From Pseudomonas reactans (GTDB taxonomy: Bacteria; Pseudomonadota; Gammaproteobacteria; Pseudomonadales; Pseudomonadaceae): DNA of 64,000 nucleotides. The stretch is from positions 1 to 64,000 of the forward strand of contig NZ_JACAPG010000019.1 in assembly GCF_013385825.1 (NCBI RefSeq). The letters are read 5' to 3'. The position numbers were made by a program, and so were the translations under genes. This document shows, piece after piece, positions 10,066 through 18,294 of this stretch. The notes under the pieces were generated by a model, which worked only from the letters and a program-made list of their open reading frames with translations, was not told the DNA's origin and did not search any database. The stretch's first letter is position 1. The number at the start of each line of letters is the position of its first letter.

Positions 10066-11001
10066 ATGAATCTGAGCAAGGTCGACCTCAACCTGTTTAT
10101 CGTCTTTGACGCGATCTACACCGAAGCCAACCTGACCCGCGCCGGGCAGATTGTCGGCATTACCCAGCCGGCGGTGTCCAACGCTCTGGCGCGTCTTCGG
10201 GAAACCTTCAACGACCCGCTGTTCGTGCGCACCGCCCAAGGCATGGTGCCTACGCCCATGGCGCAGAACATTATCGGGCCGGTGCGCAACGCGCTGTCGT
10301 TGCTGCGGGTGTCGGTGCAAGAGAGCCGCATCTTCAACCCGCAGCAGGCGGCCAAAACCTACCGCATCAGCATGACCGACCTCACCGAAGCGGTGATCCT
10401 GCCGCTGCTGTTCCAGCGCCTGCGCCGCCTGGCGCCCACGGTGGTGATCGAGAGTTTCCTCTCCAAACGCCGCGAAACCACCAAGGAACTGGCCGCCGGG
10501 CGCCTGGACTTTGCCGTGGACGCTCCGCTCAATACCGACCCGCAGGTACGCCACGTCAAGCTGATGGAAGACCGCTACGTGTGCGCCATGCGCAAGGGCC
10601 ATCCGCTGGCGGGCAAGGAAAAGCTGACTCTGGATGATTACCTGGGGCTGACCCACATCCATATCTCCAGCCGGCGCAACGGCCTGGGCCATGTGGACCT
10701 GGCGCTGGGCAAGATGGGCCTGCAACGCAAGATCGCCCTGCGCTCCCAGCACTACCTGATGGCCTCGCAGGTGTTGCAGCAGACCGACATGGTCATGACC
10801 GTGCCCGAGCGCTTCGCGCGCCGCCACGAATTGCACTGGTTCAACCTGCCGGTCAACGATGTGCCGCCGGTGGAAACACATCTTTATTGGCATGAAAGCA
10901 CCGACCAGGATCCGGCGAACCGCTGGATGCGCGAGCAGATGATCGAGTTGTGCCAGCAAGTCACGGCGCACGAGAAGAAGCTCGACAAACAACAATCCTG
11001 A
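10066..11001 (+). CDS. LysR family transcriptional regulator
   Basis: 311-residue LysR regulator. The winged helix is at residues 4-63, with VDLNLFIVFDAIYTEANLTR and TQPAVSNALARLR, a pattern typical of the NodD/LeuO-like subgroup. The effector domain follows, and residues at the C-terminus are rich in Lys and Gln. It diverges from the acyl-CoA dehydrogenase gene with a 151-base intergenic region, the classic arrangement for a LysR protein and its target. The effector is unknown. Confidence 0.9.
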   Translation: MNLSKVDLNLFIVFDAIYTEANLTRAGQIVGITQPAVSNALARLRETFNDPLFVRTAQGMVPTPMAQNIIGPVRNALSLLRVSVQESRIFNPQQAAKTYRISMTDLTEAVILPLLFQRLRRLAPTVVIESFLSKRRETTKELAAGRLDFAVDAPLNTDPQVRHVKLMEDRYVCAMRKGHPLAGKEKLTLDDYLGLTHIHISSRRNGLGHVDLALGKMGLQRKIALRSQHYLMASQVLQQTDMVMTVPERFARRHELHWFNLPVNDVPPVETHLYWHESTDQDPANRWMREQMIELCQQVTAHEKKLDKQQS

Positions 11002-11015
11002 GATTGTCACACCCC

Positions 11016-11118
11016 CTGTAGGAGCCGGCTTGCCAGCGAAAAACGCACAGTCACCGCACTTTTCCGGGCTTGCTGCGTCATCGTTGACGACCATCGCCGG
11101 CAAGCCGGCTCCTACAGG
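11016..11118. repeat. REP inverted pair (REPIN-like)
   Basis: A left REP copy at 11016 (CTGTAGGAGCCGGCTTGCC) faces a right copy ending at about 11118 (GGCAAGCCGGCTCCTACAG). The spacer (GAAAAACGCACAG then CGTCATCGTTGACGACCATCG) is closely related to the spacer at 34-96, which shows common ancestry of whole pairs and not only of the palindromes. It lies between the LysR gene and liuR. Confidence 0.93.
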
Positions 11119-11125
11119 GATTCGC

Positions 11126-11141
11126 TTGACGTTTACGTCAA
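11126..11141. promoter_or_regulatory. Probable LiuR operator upstream of liuR
   Basis: TTGACGTTTACGTCAA is a perfect 6-4-6 palindrome 42 bases before the liuR start. The same half-sites recur at 19957-19973 and 20000-20016 in front of liuA. That matches autoregulation by the MerR-type LiuR. Binding is inferred. Confidence 0.8.
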
Positions 11142-11182
11142 CCTGCCATTAGCTTAATGCCAAGACTTTCTTGAGCGCCCCC

Positions 11183-11575
11183 ATGAGCACCACCTACAGC
11201 ATCTCCGACCTCGCCCGCGAGCTAGACATCACCACCCGCGCCATTCGCTTCTACGAAGAACAAGGCCTGCTGGCCCCGGAACGTCGGGGCCAGGAGCGCA
11301 TCTACTCGGCGCGGGACAAGGTCAGCCTCAAGCTGATCCTGCGCGGCAAGCGCATCGGCTTTTCCCTGGCCGAGTGCCGCGAACTCATCGAACTCTACGA
11401 CCCTACCAGCGGCAACCACGTGCAACTCAACAGCATGCTGGCAAAAATCGCCGAGCGCCGTGAGCAGCTTGAGCAGCAGTTGCTGGACATCGAACAGATG
11501 AAGCTGGAACTGGACACCGCCGAAGAGCGCTGCACCCAGGCCCTGGCCCACACCCTGCGCCAGGTTGGCCATTGA
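11183..11575 (+). CDS. liuR: LiuR, MerR-family regulator of leucine/isovalerate catabolism
   Basis: 130-residue MerR regulator. The HTH is at about residues 2-70, with TYSISDLARELDITTRAIRFYEEQGLL and QERIYSARD, and a dimerisation coiled coil of EQLEQQLLDIEQMK type follows. It lacks the metal-binding Cys cluster of CueR/ZntR relatives, as expected for regulators sensing acyl-CoA metabolites. The ATG at 11183 follows a TTG in the same frame four codons upstream; ATG is preferred. It is 16 bases upstream of liuE. In P. aeruginosa liuR heads liuABCDE; here only liuE is adjacent and the operators tie it to the distant liuABCD block. Confidence 0.9.
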   Translation: MSTTYSISDLARELDITTRAIRFYEEQGLLAPERRGQERIYSARDKVSLKLILRGKRIGFSLAECRELIELYDPTSGNHVQLNSMLAKIAERREQLEQQLLDIEQMKLELDTAEERCTQALAHTLRQVGH

Positions 11576-11591
11576 TCAGAAGGTAACTGCC

Positions 11592-12491
11592 ATGTCCCTC
11601 CCCTCACACGTGCGCCTGGTGGAAGTCGGCCCACGCGACGGCTTGCAGAACGAAGCCCAGCCAATCAGCGTGGCGGACAAGGTCCAGCTGGTAGACGCCC
11701 TCAGCGCGGCGGGCTTGAGCTATATCGAAGTCGGCAGTTTCGTATCGCCCAAGTGGGTGCCGCAGATGGCCGGTTCCGCCGAGGTGTTCGCGCAGATCCA
11801 GCGCAGACCCGGCGTGACTTATGGCGCGCTGGCGCCGAACCTGCGCGGTTTTGAGGATGCGCTGGCCGCCGGCGTGAAGGAAGTGGCGGTGTTTGCGGCC
11901 GCGTCCGAGGCGTTTTCCCAGCGCAATATCAACTGTTCCATCAGCGAAAGCCTGGAGCGCTTTGCACCGATCATGGCGGCGGCCAAGCAGCACGGCATCA
12001 GCGTGCGAGGTTATGTGTCGTGCGTGTTGGGTTGCCCGTACGAAGGGCAGATCGCGCCGGAACAGGTCGCGGCGGTGGCGCGCGAGTTGTATGCCATGGG
12101 CTGCTATGAGGTGTCCCTCGGCGACACCATCGGCACCGGCACGGCGGGCGCCACGCGGCGGCTGTTCGACGTGGTCGGCGCGCAGGTGCCTCGGGAGAAG
12201 TTGGCGGGGCACTTCCATGACACCTATGGCCAGGCCATCGCAAACATCTACGCCAGCCTGCTGGAAGGGATCACGGTGTTCGACAGCTCTATCGCGGGCC
12301 TCGGCGGCTGCCCATACGCCAAGGGCGCCAGCGGTAACGTCGCCACTGAAGATGTGCTGTACCTGCTCAACGGCCTGGGCATCGAGACGGGTATCGACCT
12401 GGAGGCATTGATTGGCGCGGGCCAGCAAATCAGCAAGGTGCTGGGCCGCCCGACAGGGTCACGCGTGGCCAAGGCGCGTAATGCCGGTTGA
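11592..12491 (+). CDS. liuE: Hydroxymethylglutaryl-CoA lyase
   Basis: Cleaves HMG-CoA to acetoacetate and acetyl-CoA, the last step of leucine degradation. The 299-residue protein (also called MvaB) shows VEVGPRDGLQNE at the N-terminus with the metal-binding Asp. It also has GHFHDTYGQAIAN with the metal His pair and the lyase signature SIAGLGGCPYAKGASGNVATED with the catalytic Cys. The start ATG at 11592 is preceded by GAAGGTAAC. It is the second gene of the liuR-liuE unit; the rest of the pathway lies 7.5 kb away in liuABCD. Confidence 0.96.
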   Translation: MSLPSHVRLVEVGPRDGLQNEAQPISVADKVQLVDALSAAGLSYIEVGSFVSPKWVPQMAGSAEVFAQIQRRPGVTYGALAPNLRGFEDALAAGVKEVAVFAAASEAFSQRNINCSISESLERFAPIMAAAKQHGISVRGYVSCVLGCPYEGQIAPEQVAAVARELYAMGCYEVSLGDTIGTGTAGATRRLFDVVGAQVPREKLAGHFHDTYGQAIANIYASLLEGITVFDSSIAGLGGCPYAKGASGNVATEDVLYLLNGLGIETGIDLEALIGAGQQISKVLGRPTGSRVAKARNAG

Positions 12492-12510
12492 GTAGCTTAG
12501 CCGTGACAAT

Positions 12511-12542
12511 GTGTTACCGCACGCCTACACATCGAGTAACAC
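12511..12542 (+). promoter_or_regulatory. Probable CbrB activator site upstream of crcY
   Basis: An inverted repeat GTGTTAC (12511-12517) and GTAACAC (12536-12542), 18 bases apart, lies about 80 bases before the sigma-54 promoter. CrcZ and CrcY are known to be activated by the response regulator CbrB from upstream sites of TGTTAC/GTAACA type; the match here is my reading from memory. Confidence 0.65.
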
Positions 12543-12622
12543 GGGAACATATTTTGTCGTATTTTCTGTAGGGCGGATCCTACATAAAAATCAAACTATT
12601 GATTTTGAAGGGTTTTTAAAAG

Positions 12623-12639
12623 TTGGCACGGCTTCTGCT
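12623..12639 (+). promoter_or_regulatory. Sigma-54 promoter of crcY
   Basis: TTGGCACG-GCTT-CTGCT matches the -24/-12 consensus with the diagnostic GG and GC spaced by ten bases and one mismatch in the -12 box. The start of transcription should fall near 12650. Confidence 0.87.
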
Positions 12640-12649
12640 ATCTCTATGG

Positions 12650-13022
12650 CATAACAAGAATAAAAAGCGCCAAACCTAATAAAAATAAGACGAAACGACT
12701 CTGACATAACAAAAACAACACGGCAGAGACGCAGCTAACAGATTTTTTTGGAGAAGATGTGCTTCGCAGGGTACGGCGTGCCGAAACCCGCAACCGGTTA
12801 GAGAAAAATAAAACTACCTCAGGTAGCTACCCACTGGTTGGATCGTTAACGAAGAAGCAGATCAGCGCTCAAAAAAATACGTTTGCTCTTGACCCCGGAT
12901 GGGGGTCGCCAAAAACAGCGGTAAAGGGTAACGGTTGCCAAAAACAACAATAGACCGCCCCTCAATAATAAAAAAAGAGCACGCAACGACAAATTAAAGG
13001 GGACCCTCGGGTCCCCTTTGTG
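12650..13022 (+). ncRNA. crcY: CrcY small RNA (Crc/Hfq-sequestering)
   Basis: CrcZ and CrcY are sRNAs that titrate the Hfq-Crc complex and so relieve carbon catabolite repression. This stretch has no convincing protein but several A-rich AANAANAA-type motifs, the Hfq/Crc target. They lie at about 12651-12665, 12676-12690, 12704-12720, 12801-12814 and 12940-12951, with a further A-rich run at 12965-12977. A sigma-54 promoter precedes it, a strong hairpin ends it, and small hairpins such as CTACCT/AGGTAG lie inside. The predicted length of about 373 nt agrees with CrcY of P. putida (about 370 nt), which also lies just after the HMG-CoA lyase gene as I recall. The identification is therefore from structure, regulation and synteny. 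Confidence 0.88.
12996..13022 (+). terminator. Terminator of crcY (possibly bidirectional)
   Basis: AAAGGGGACCC and GGGTCCCCTTT form an 11-bp stem around a TC(G) loop, followed by GTGCTTT on the plus strand and AATTTG on the minus strand. It lies 18 bases beyond the stop of the convergent effector-like gene and may serve both. Confidence 0.85.
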
Positions 13023-13039
13023 CTTTCTGCACTTGCCTA

Positions 13040-16000
13040 CTAGACCGATGTCCCTTCGCTGGCTGCAAAATTGTTGAGCACCTTACGCGTCAAGGTTTTC
13101 AGTGCCTGCTGCTCCAATGCCTCTCGCTCAGCCCCTAACTGTTTAAGTTCGCGCTCGTAGAATGCACTTTGCATTGAGCCACTCACCAGGATGTCATCCC
13201 TGCGCTTGCCCAGCAGGCCGGCCAATCGGTCGGCCGCCGCATCATGCTTTGTTTGCCACTGGCTTTGGGTAGCCGCGTCACTGACGGGCTCACCTTGCAA
13301 ATCCGCGAGATCAAACAACGCATTGCTTTTCTCGTCGATCAGGTCAATGGCCGGCACCATCTGCGCCTTGATCTCTTGCGGGTATCGGGTGCGTAGATGG
13401 GTATCCCAAAACCTGCGTCCGACAAAAAAAGCTTCCTCGTCACCGGCAATGCGCTCATCCCTAAGCACTTTTGCGTAGGCTTCATCAATCACCGCCGGAC
13501 TCACCCTCGCCTGCTCGGAAAACAACATATCGCGGGATTTGACCGGCAGCTCCAGCCTATCTGCCAGCCGGATGCGATACGCCAGAATCACTTCGACCTG
13601 CTCCGTGAACCCAGGCCCTCTAGCGTCGACATCCCGTTGAGCAATGGCATCCACCAGGGATAACCGGAACAACTTGCGCGCCGTGGATATCAGCGGTCCT
13701 TCAGCGCTTTGTGCCCCTACAGACTCGAGTGCCCTGGCTGCCAGCAGCTCACTTTCAAGGTTCATGAACTCAACCGAACTGCCATCGCCACAGGTCACTC
13801 TGTCGTCGGCGACTGCGAACAACGTCTCGCGAATACCCTGGTTTTCACTCGCCGCCTCCAGCATGTCCCATACTCGCTCAGCCAGCGCCGGGCGGGTTAC
13901 TGGACTGGTGTATTCGGCACTGCGGGTGATGTCGGCCAATACCGTAAAAAAAGCGGCCGACTCAGGACTGGCCTTGAGTTCGTCCCAAAGGCCACCCCGT
14001 CGTGCCTGCTCTGACGTCGACGACTCACCCAGCCACACACCACGTGCCTCGCCCACGGAAACATGTTCGCCCCATTGCGCCGGGTTTAATGGCCTGTCCA
14101 ATTGAAGGCGTTCAAGCGTGACAGCCGACAGGGGATTGTCGTGCAGGTTGATGCGCTCCAGGTGCTGGTAAGCGTATTCAGGCAGGGTTGTGATCCGGTT
14201 TGAATGCACGTCGATACGGGCCAAGCGGGGCAATAACTCGGCACCGTCTGGAAACCGGGTGGTGCCTGTATTCGCTAGGTAAATCTGGTTCAAATTGCGT
14301 AAGCCATCTAGATCGGCGTGCCATCCCAAGCGAGGATTGTCGCCCAGCTTCAGAATCTTCAAATCCTGCATACCTTGCAGGCGCAAGCGGCTTTGTTCGG
14401 TCAGTTGGATATCATTTCTACTCAGATTGAGCTTGGTCAACCCAGACCCGCCATTTGTAAACTCCGGCAGTTCGGTGAGATGGTTCTCGCTGAGGTTCAG
14501 CCAGCGCAAACCGCCAAATGCCTTCAGAAAAGGCAAGGAGCTGTTTGAAAGTGCCATTCGACGCAGCACCAGACTGCCCACATGATCCATATTTGCGGTG
14601 ATCGCAGGCAATTCGCCGACGTCTTCATCCGACAGATCCAGTACGTGACCGATGGGCGTTTGATCCCCCGCAACGGCTTGGGCGGAACCTCGCCGCCAAG
14701 CGTGCTTGATGGTGCCCGAGACCCTGCGGCGGGCCCTCGAGTAACCTGACCCATCCTCCTGCTGCCAGTGGGTCAGCACCTTGTCCAGTTCTGCAAGCTC
14801 GCCTTCCAGGTGGGTCAATCTCGCTGTCAGCGCGGCATCTCCCGCGCCTTGAAGGCCAAGCATCAGCTCGACCTCCTCCAAAGATTTTGACGGATAAAGC
14901 GCCATCGCTTTCATCTTGCAAACCCGCGGGCGAACGTCTGTGCTGCCCACCGGGCTTAGCGGATAACCAATGCGTCCATCCGCCAGGCGCATCGGCGATT
15001 TAAAGCCCGGCTTGATCGCTTGCAAACCCAGTGCGCGCCGGCTTGCCTGTTCGTTCAGTGGCTGTTGCCCAAGCCGCTTTTTCAACGTGTGGGTGAAGGC
15101 GTTGAACTCTGGCCAACGGGTAAACTTACCGCCGCCCGCCATCCAGAGCGCGCTGAAAAAGGCGTCCTTGTCATTGCGCCAGTACTCCACTTTCTTTTCC
15201 GGCCCGCTGTATAACTTCCACTCCTTCATGTCGGTACGGATAAGGCGACATTGCCTGAGGGCACTCGTCTCTCCCACTCGGTCCAGCAGAGGACCGTCAT
15301 AGGTATCCGCACGTAGCTCAATGCACGTATCACCCAGAAGTTCGGGTACAGACGCCATCTTGTGCAGGGCCAAGTGCACACCATCCATCGTGAGTTGATT
15401 CTCGAACAGAAGATCCGCATGCGCGCGCATGACACGTGCCTTCTGAGCAAAGCGACGCGCTTCCTCAGCCAAACGCAACGGCACACGCGACGTAGACGTC
15501 ATGCTTGCCAGTTCCTTTGCGCTGGCATGTGTCACGATTTCCTCGGCGGCGAGCTTTGGCAGCCCGGGAAAGCTGCGCTGGATCAGTTGTACGTTGACAT
15601 CGCTGGAAACCTCACCTGCCGCCATCTCACGATTGAATAGCTCGGCTCTCGTGCTGATGGCCGCATCCACCAGGCAGTCCTTGAATCTGAGAGCCCTCAT
15701 GGCCGGTGTACGCTCTTCCTCCATCTCCTCCTCTACATAAGCGTCGAGTACGTCGTCCACAGTGCGAGGCGATATGAGAGTGATTTTACTAGCCCTGAAC
15801 GAAACTTCCCGACGAATCCGGCGCTCAATCAACTCCTCGCCCAATAAGTAGCGCATTTCAGGCTCACTCAACTGCTCCGAAAGTGCAGAAAAGAGGTGGT
15901 CGCTGTGACGCTGCCAGGGCTTGAGCGTCACCAACTGTGCAGGGTTGACCTCGCGGCCTGAACTCCACAGCCGATTACCCGCGTTATCCACCGAGACCAA

Positions 16001-18214
16001 CACGCGCGACGCTGGCCACTTCCCGCTCTCGATCAACAACTTGACGTGCAAAGACCAGTGGACTTGGAGACGGACCCTATAATCGTAGTGGCTCAATTGG
16101 TCGACGTAGCGCTGTTGTTGATCATTGAATTCGAACCGCCGGAGCATGTCCTTGAACAGGGGTGCAGGTGGTCGTTGCTCGGTAAATACCTGACGCAATT
16201 CGTCATCCGACACGCCACTGATTGCCCTGGCCTGCTCCAGCTGGTTATCGCTCAGGTGATCGACGCTATAGCCAATGCGGCGCAACAGGGTCTTGCGATC
16301 CCAGGTCAAGGGCTGTTCGAACTCATGCACCCAGGCCCCCTCGCCGTTATGCCGAATTCGTGGCGTGTAACGTGAGTCGCCATCGGGGTGCAGGAGCCTG
16401 AATTCATGTTCGGTTCCGCTGGCCTCAACCTTGTAATGCCCCCCGTCCGTTGCCGGCAGGTACAGGCTGCTTTCATGGGCATACAGCCCGTGTGCATTGG
16501 CCTTGAGCCCTTCAGGCAACGTGACCCTGTGCAGGTACTGCGCCGGATTGAAATCATACAATCGCGTGCGTCCACCGAACTCCACATGCACCAGTCGCCT
16601 GACAAATGCCGTGTCTTTCGCCGCCATCAATCCCTTGGGCACCGCCAACATCGCCAGGTTGAGGCCCACTGCCGAAAAGTGTGCCCAAGCCGCTTTGGCA
16701 TCGTATTCGGACCACGCTTCAATCCCTTCGCCGATCTCATAGGCCACCTGCACCGCCGCGACGACCAACATCAGTTCACCCAGGGGCGGTACCACGAAAG
16801 AGACAAGATTGAGAATATCCAGCGCCGTACTGGCCCACGACCAGAGCCAGGCTTTATAAGCCCGATCCGTAACATCCTGGGTAGACACCACACGGGTACT
16901 GGCATTACTCATGATCACCCGGATGCGCTCCAGCGCACAGTCCGTCCAGAGATCTCGCCATGACGCCGCGTAAGTACCCTGATGATGGATCCGACCTTTT
17001 TTGGCCGGGGCAAAATCCTGATCGTCGGTGTAGGCCGCGTCGGGGTCGAGCAAGCCCTTGAGCTGCGTAAAGAAACCATCCTGCTTGGCCAGCGGCACGA
17101 ATTGGCTGAAGAACTTCCGGTATTCGACGCGACACAGGCGAGTCGTCAGATGGTTGGTAAAGGCCGCGATGTTGTCATAGGCCTTAAGCGGATGAAGTGG
17201 ATCGCCTGGGATGTAGACCATGCAGGCCCTAGGCAGCAACTCGGAATTTCTCAGGTTGGCCCGCCACTCGACCGGGCCGATGATCAGGATGTTTTCGAGT
17301 ACAACGCTGCACAGCCGCAACGGCGAGAATTTCACCAACTCCCCTGCTCGCTTGGCATTCAACAGGTCAATCAAGATGTCGTTGATCAACCGGTGGTCAT
17401 CAGACTGGATATCACCCTTCATCAAGGCAATTTCAGCGGCCAGTTCCAATTGATTTCGGTGGCTGGTAATCAAGCTGCCGTACAGCTTGCCAATTCCCAC
17501 CTCAGTCTTGTTCGTCTGAATCTGCTGATTGATCGCGGTTCGTACATGTTCGTAATACGACTGCCCCAAATTCAGCTCCCTGCACAGTTGGGCAAACTCA
17601 TGAGCCTTGATATCCAGTTTTGACGAGCGGACATTGCCCGTAGGGTGAAGCCTTGCGGCCGAAGAGCGATAAAAGTTGTAACGGGTAATCAGGTGGCAGT
17701 CCTCGCAAACCGGCTCAGTCGCCTCCTCCAAGGTGAAATTGTTCAGCGCAGCCTCCAACAGGCTGATTCCTCTATAGAAGTAGTACTCTGAAGCCAATGC
17801 GCTGACGTCGGTGGTCGGGACCAGGCTCGGGACTGTATCGCAGTCTTTCTGCTCCATTTTGCGGGCATAAAACACCGCTGTGACATCCAGCCGTTGCCCG
17901 AACTTTTTCTCGATCGCTGCCACCAACAACGGCTCTGCATACACCGCCGGTGGTTTCAGTTCACTGAACACTTGATCCAGTTGGTTCAAAGACCTCCTGC
18001 TGCGCGCATGCACCGACCTCAGGCGATCCCTTGCGCTCGTCGAGGCCTTTTTGTACCAGTCGGGAATAGCAAGGTCCAAAGACGCCAACTCGGTTTTGCG
18101 CGTGTCCAGCGCTTCGCTGTACCAGTCAGGCGTGTTGTCTTTGATCACCTGTGTGTGCGGGCTCTGCTCGTCTTGAGCCGGGAGCCCGAGGCGATCAATC
18201 GCGTTTGTTGTCAT
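13040..18214 (-). CDS. Large LRR protein with NEL-type E3 ubiquitin-ligase domain (effector-like toxin)
   Basis: 1724 residues. The N-terminal and central parts resemble the dermonecrotic-toxin-like DUF6543 region of Pseudomonas effectors (DWYKKAS, YFYRGISLLEAALNNF). A hydrophobic double segment lies at about 455-540. A leucine-rich repeat block (about 1185-1380, repeats such as LRWLNLSENHLTELPEF and LTKLNLSRNDI) is followed by an NEL domain. The candidate catalytic Cys is residue 1475 in ADDRVTCGDGSSVEF, matching the CxD motif of IpaH/SspH ligases. Such proteins ubiquitinate host proteins after secretion, so an effector or toxin acting on eukaryotes is inferred. There is no signal peptide and no secretion genes nearby. 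The gene interrupts the liu cluster and looks less GC-rich than its neighbours. The start codon has no clear ribosome site. Confidence 0.85.
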   Translation of the reverse strand: MTTNAIDRLGLPAQDEQSPHTQVIKDNTPDWYSEALDTRKTELASLDLAIPDWYKKASTSARDRLRSVHARSRRSLNQLDQVFSELKPPAVYAEPLLVAAIEKKFGQRLDVTAVFYARKMEQKDCDTVPSLVPTTDVSALASEYYFYRGISLLEAALNNFTLEEATEPVCEDCHLITRYNFYRSSAARLHPTGNVRSSKLDIKAHEFAQLCRELNLGQSYYEHVRTAINQQIQTNKTEVGIGKLYGSLITSHRNQLELAAEIALMKGDIQSDDHRLINDILIDLLNAKRAGELVKFSPLRLCSVVLENILIIGPVEWRANLRNSELLPRACMVYIPGDPLHPLKAYDNIAAFTNHLTTRLCRVEYRKFFSQFVPLAKQDGFFTQLKGLLDPDAAYTDDQDFAPAKKGRIHHQGTYAASWRDLWTDCALERIRVIMSNASTRVVSTQDVTDRAYKAWLWSWASTALDILNLVSFVVPPLGELMLVVAAVQVAYEIGEGIEAWSEYDAKAAWAHFSAVGLNLAMLAVPKGLMAAKDTAFVRRLVHVEFGGRTRLYDFNPAQYLHRVTLPEGLKANAHGLYAHESSLYLPATDGGHYKVEASGTEHEFRLLHPDGDSRYTPRIRHNGEGAWVHEFEQPLTWDRKTLLRRIGYSVDHLSDNQLEQARAISGVSDDELRQVFTEQRPPAPLFKDMLRRFEFNDQQQRYVDQLSHYDYRVRLQVHWSLHVKLLIESGKWPASRVLVSVDNAGNRLWSSGREVNPAQLVTLKPWQRHSDHLFSALSEQLSEPEMRYLLGEELIERRIRREVSFRASKITLISPRTVDDVLDAYVEEEMEEERTPAMRALRFKDCLVDAAISTRAELFNREMAAGEVSSDVNVQLIQRSFPGLPKLAAEEIVTHASAKELASMTSTSRVPLRLAEEARRFAQKARVMRAHADLLFENQLTMDGVHLALHKMASVPELLGDTCIELRADTYDGPLLDRVGETSALRQCRLIRTDMKEWKLYSGPEKKVEYWRNDKDAFFSALWMAGGGKFTRWPEFNAFTHTLKKRLGQQPLNEQASRRALGLQAIKPGFKSPMRLADGRIGYPLSPVGSTDVRPRVCKMKAMALYPSKSLEEVELMLGLQGAGDAALTARLTHLEGELAELDKVLTHWQQEDGSGYSRARRRVSGTIKHAWRRGSAQAVAGDQTPIGHVLDLSDEDVGELPAITANMDHVGSLVLRRMALSNSSLPFLKAFGGLRWLNLSENHLTELPEFTNGGSGLTKLNLSRNDIQLTEQSRLRLQGMQDLKILKLGDNPRLGWHADLDGLRNLNQIYLANTGTTRFPDGAELLPRLARIDVHSNRITTLPEYAYQHLERINLHDNPLSAVTLERLQLDRPLNPAQWGEHVSVGEARGVWLGESSTSEQARRGGLWDELKASPESAAFFTVLADITRSAEYTSPVTRPALAERVWDMLEAASENQGIRETLFAVADDRVTCGDGSSVEFMNLESELLAARALESVGAQSAEGPLISTARKLFRLSLVDAIAQRDVDARGPGFTEQVEVILAYRIRLADRLELPVKSRDMLFSEQARVSPAVIDEAYAKVLRDERIAGDEEAFFVGRRFWDTHLRTRYPQEIKAQMVPAIDLIDEKSNALFDLADLQGEPVSDAATQSQWQTKHDAAADRLAGLLGKRRDDILVSGSMQSAFYERELKQLGAEREALEQQALKTLTRKVLNNFAASEGTSV

Positions 18215-18221
18215 TGTTACG

Positions 18222-18255
18222 GCCTAAAGTGGCGAAATAATCCGCCACTTTAGGC
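18222..18255 (-). promoter_or_regulatory. Perfect 13-bp hairpin immediately before the effector start
   Basis: GCCTAAAGTGGCG pairs perfectly with CGCCACTTTAGGC around an 8-base loop. On the minus strand it ends seven bases before the ATG at 18214 and begins 39 bases after the acyl-CoA synthetase stop. No T-tract follows, so it is a poor intrinsic terminator; it may control translation of the effector-like gene or be an operator. Confidence 0.7.
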
Positions 18256-18294
18256 AGCGCGCTTCATCGGGAGGCGGTAGACATGCACCGGGCC

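Noticed and set aside
12759..12953. 64-codon open frame inside crcY
   Set aside because: Lies within the sRNA, has a poor ribosome site and a product with no recognisable features.
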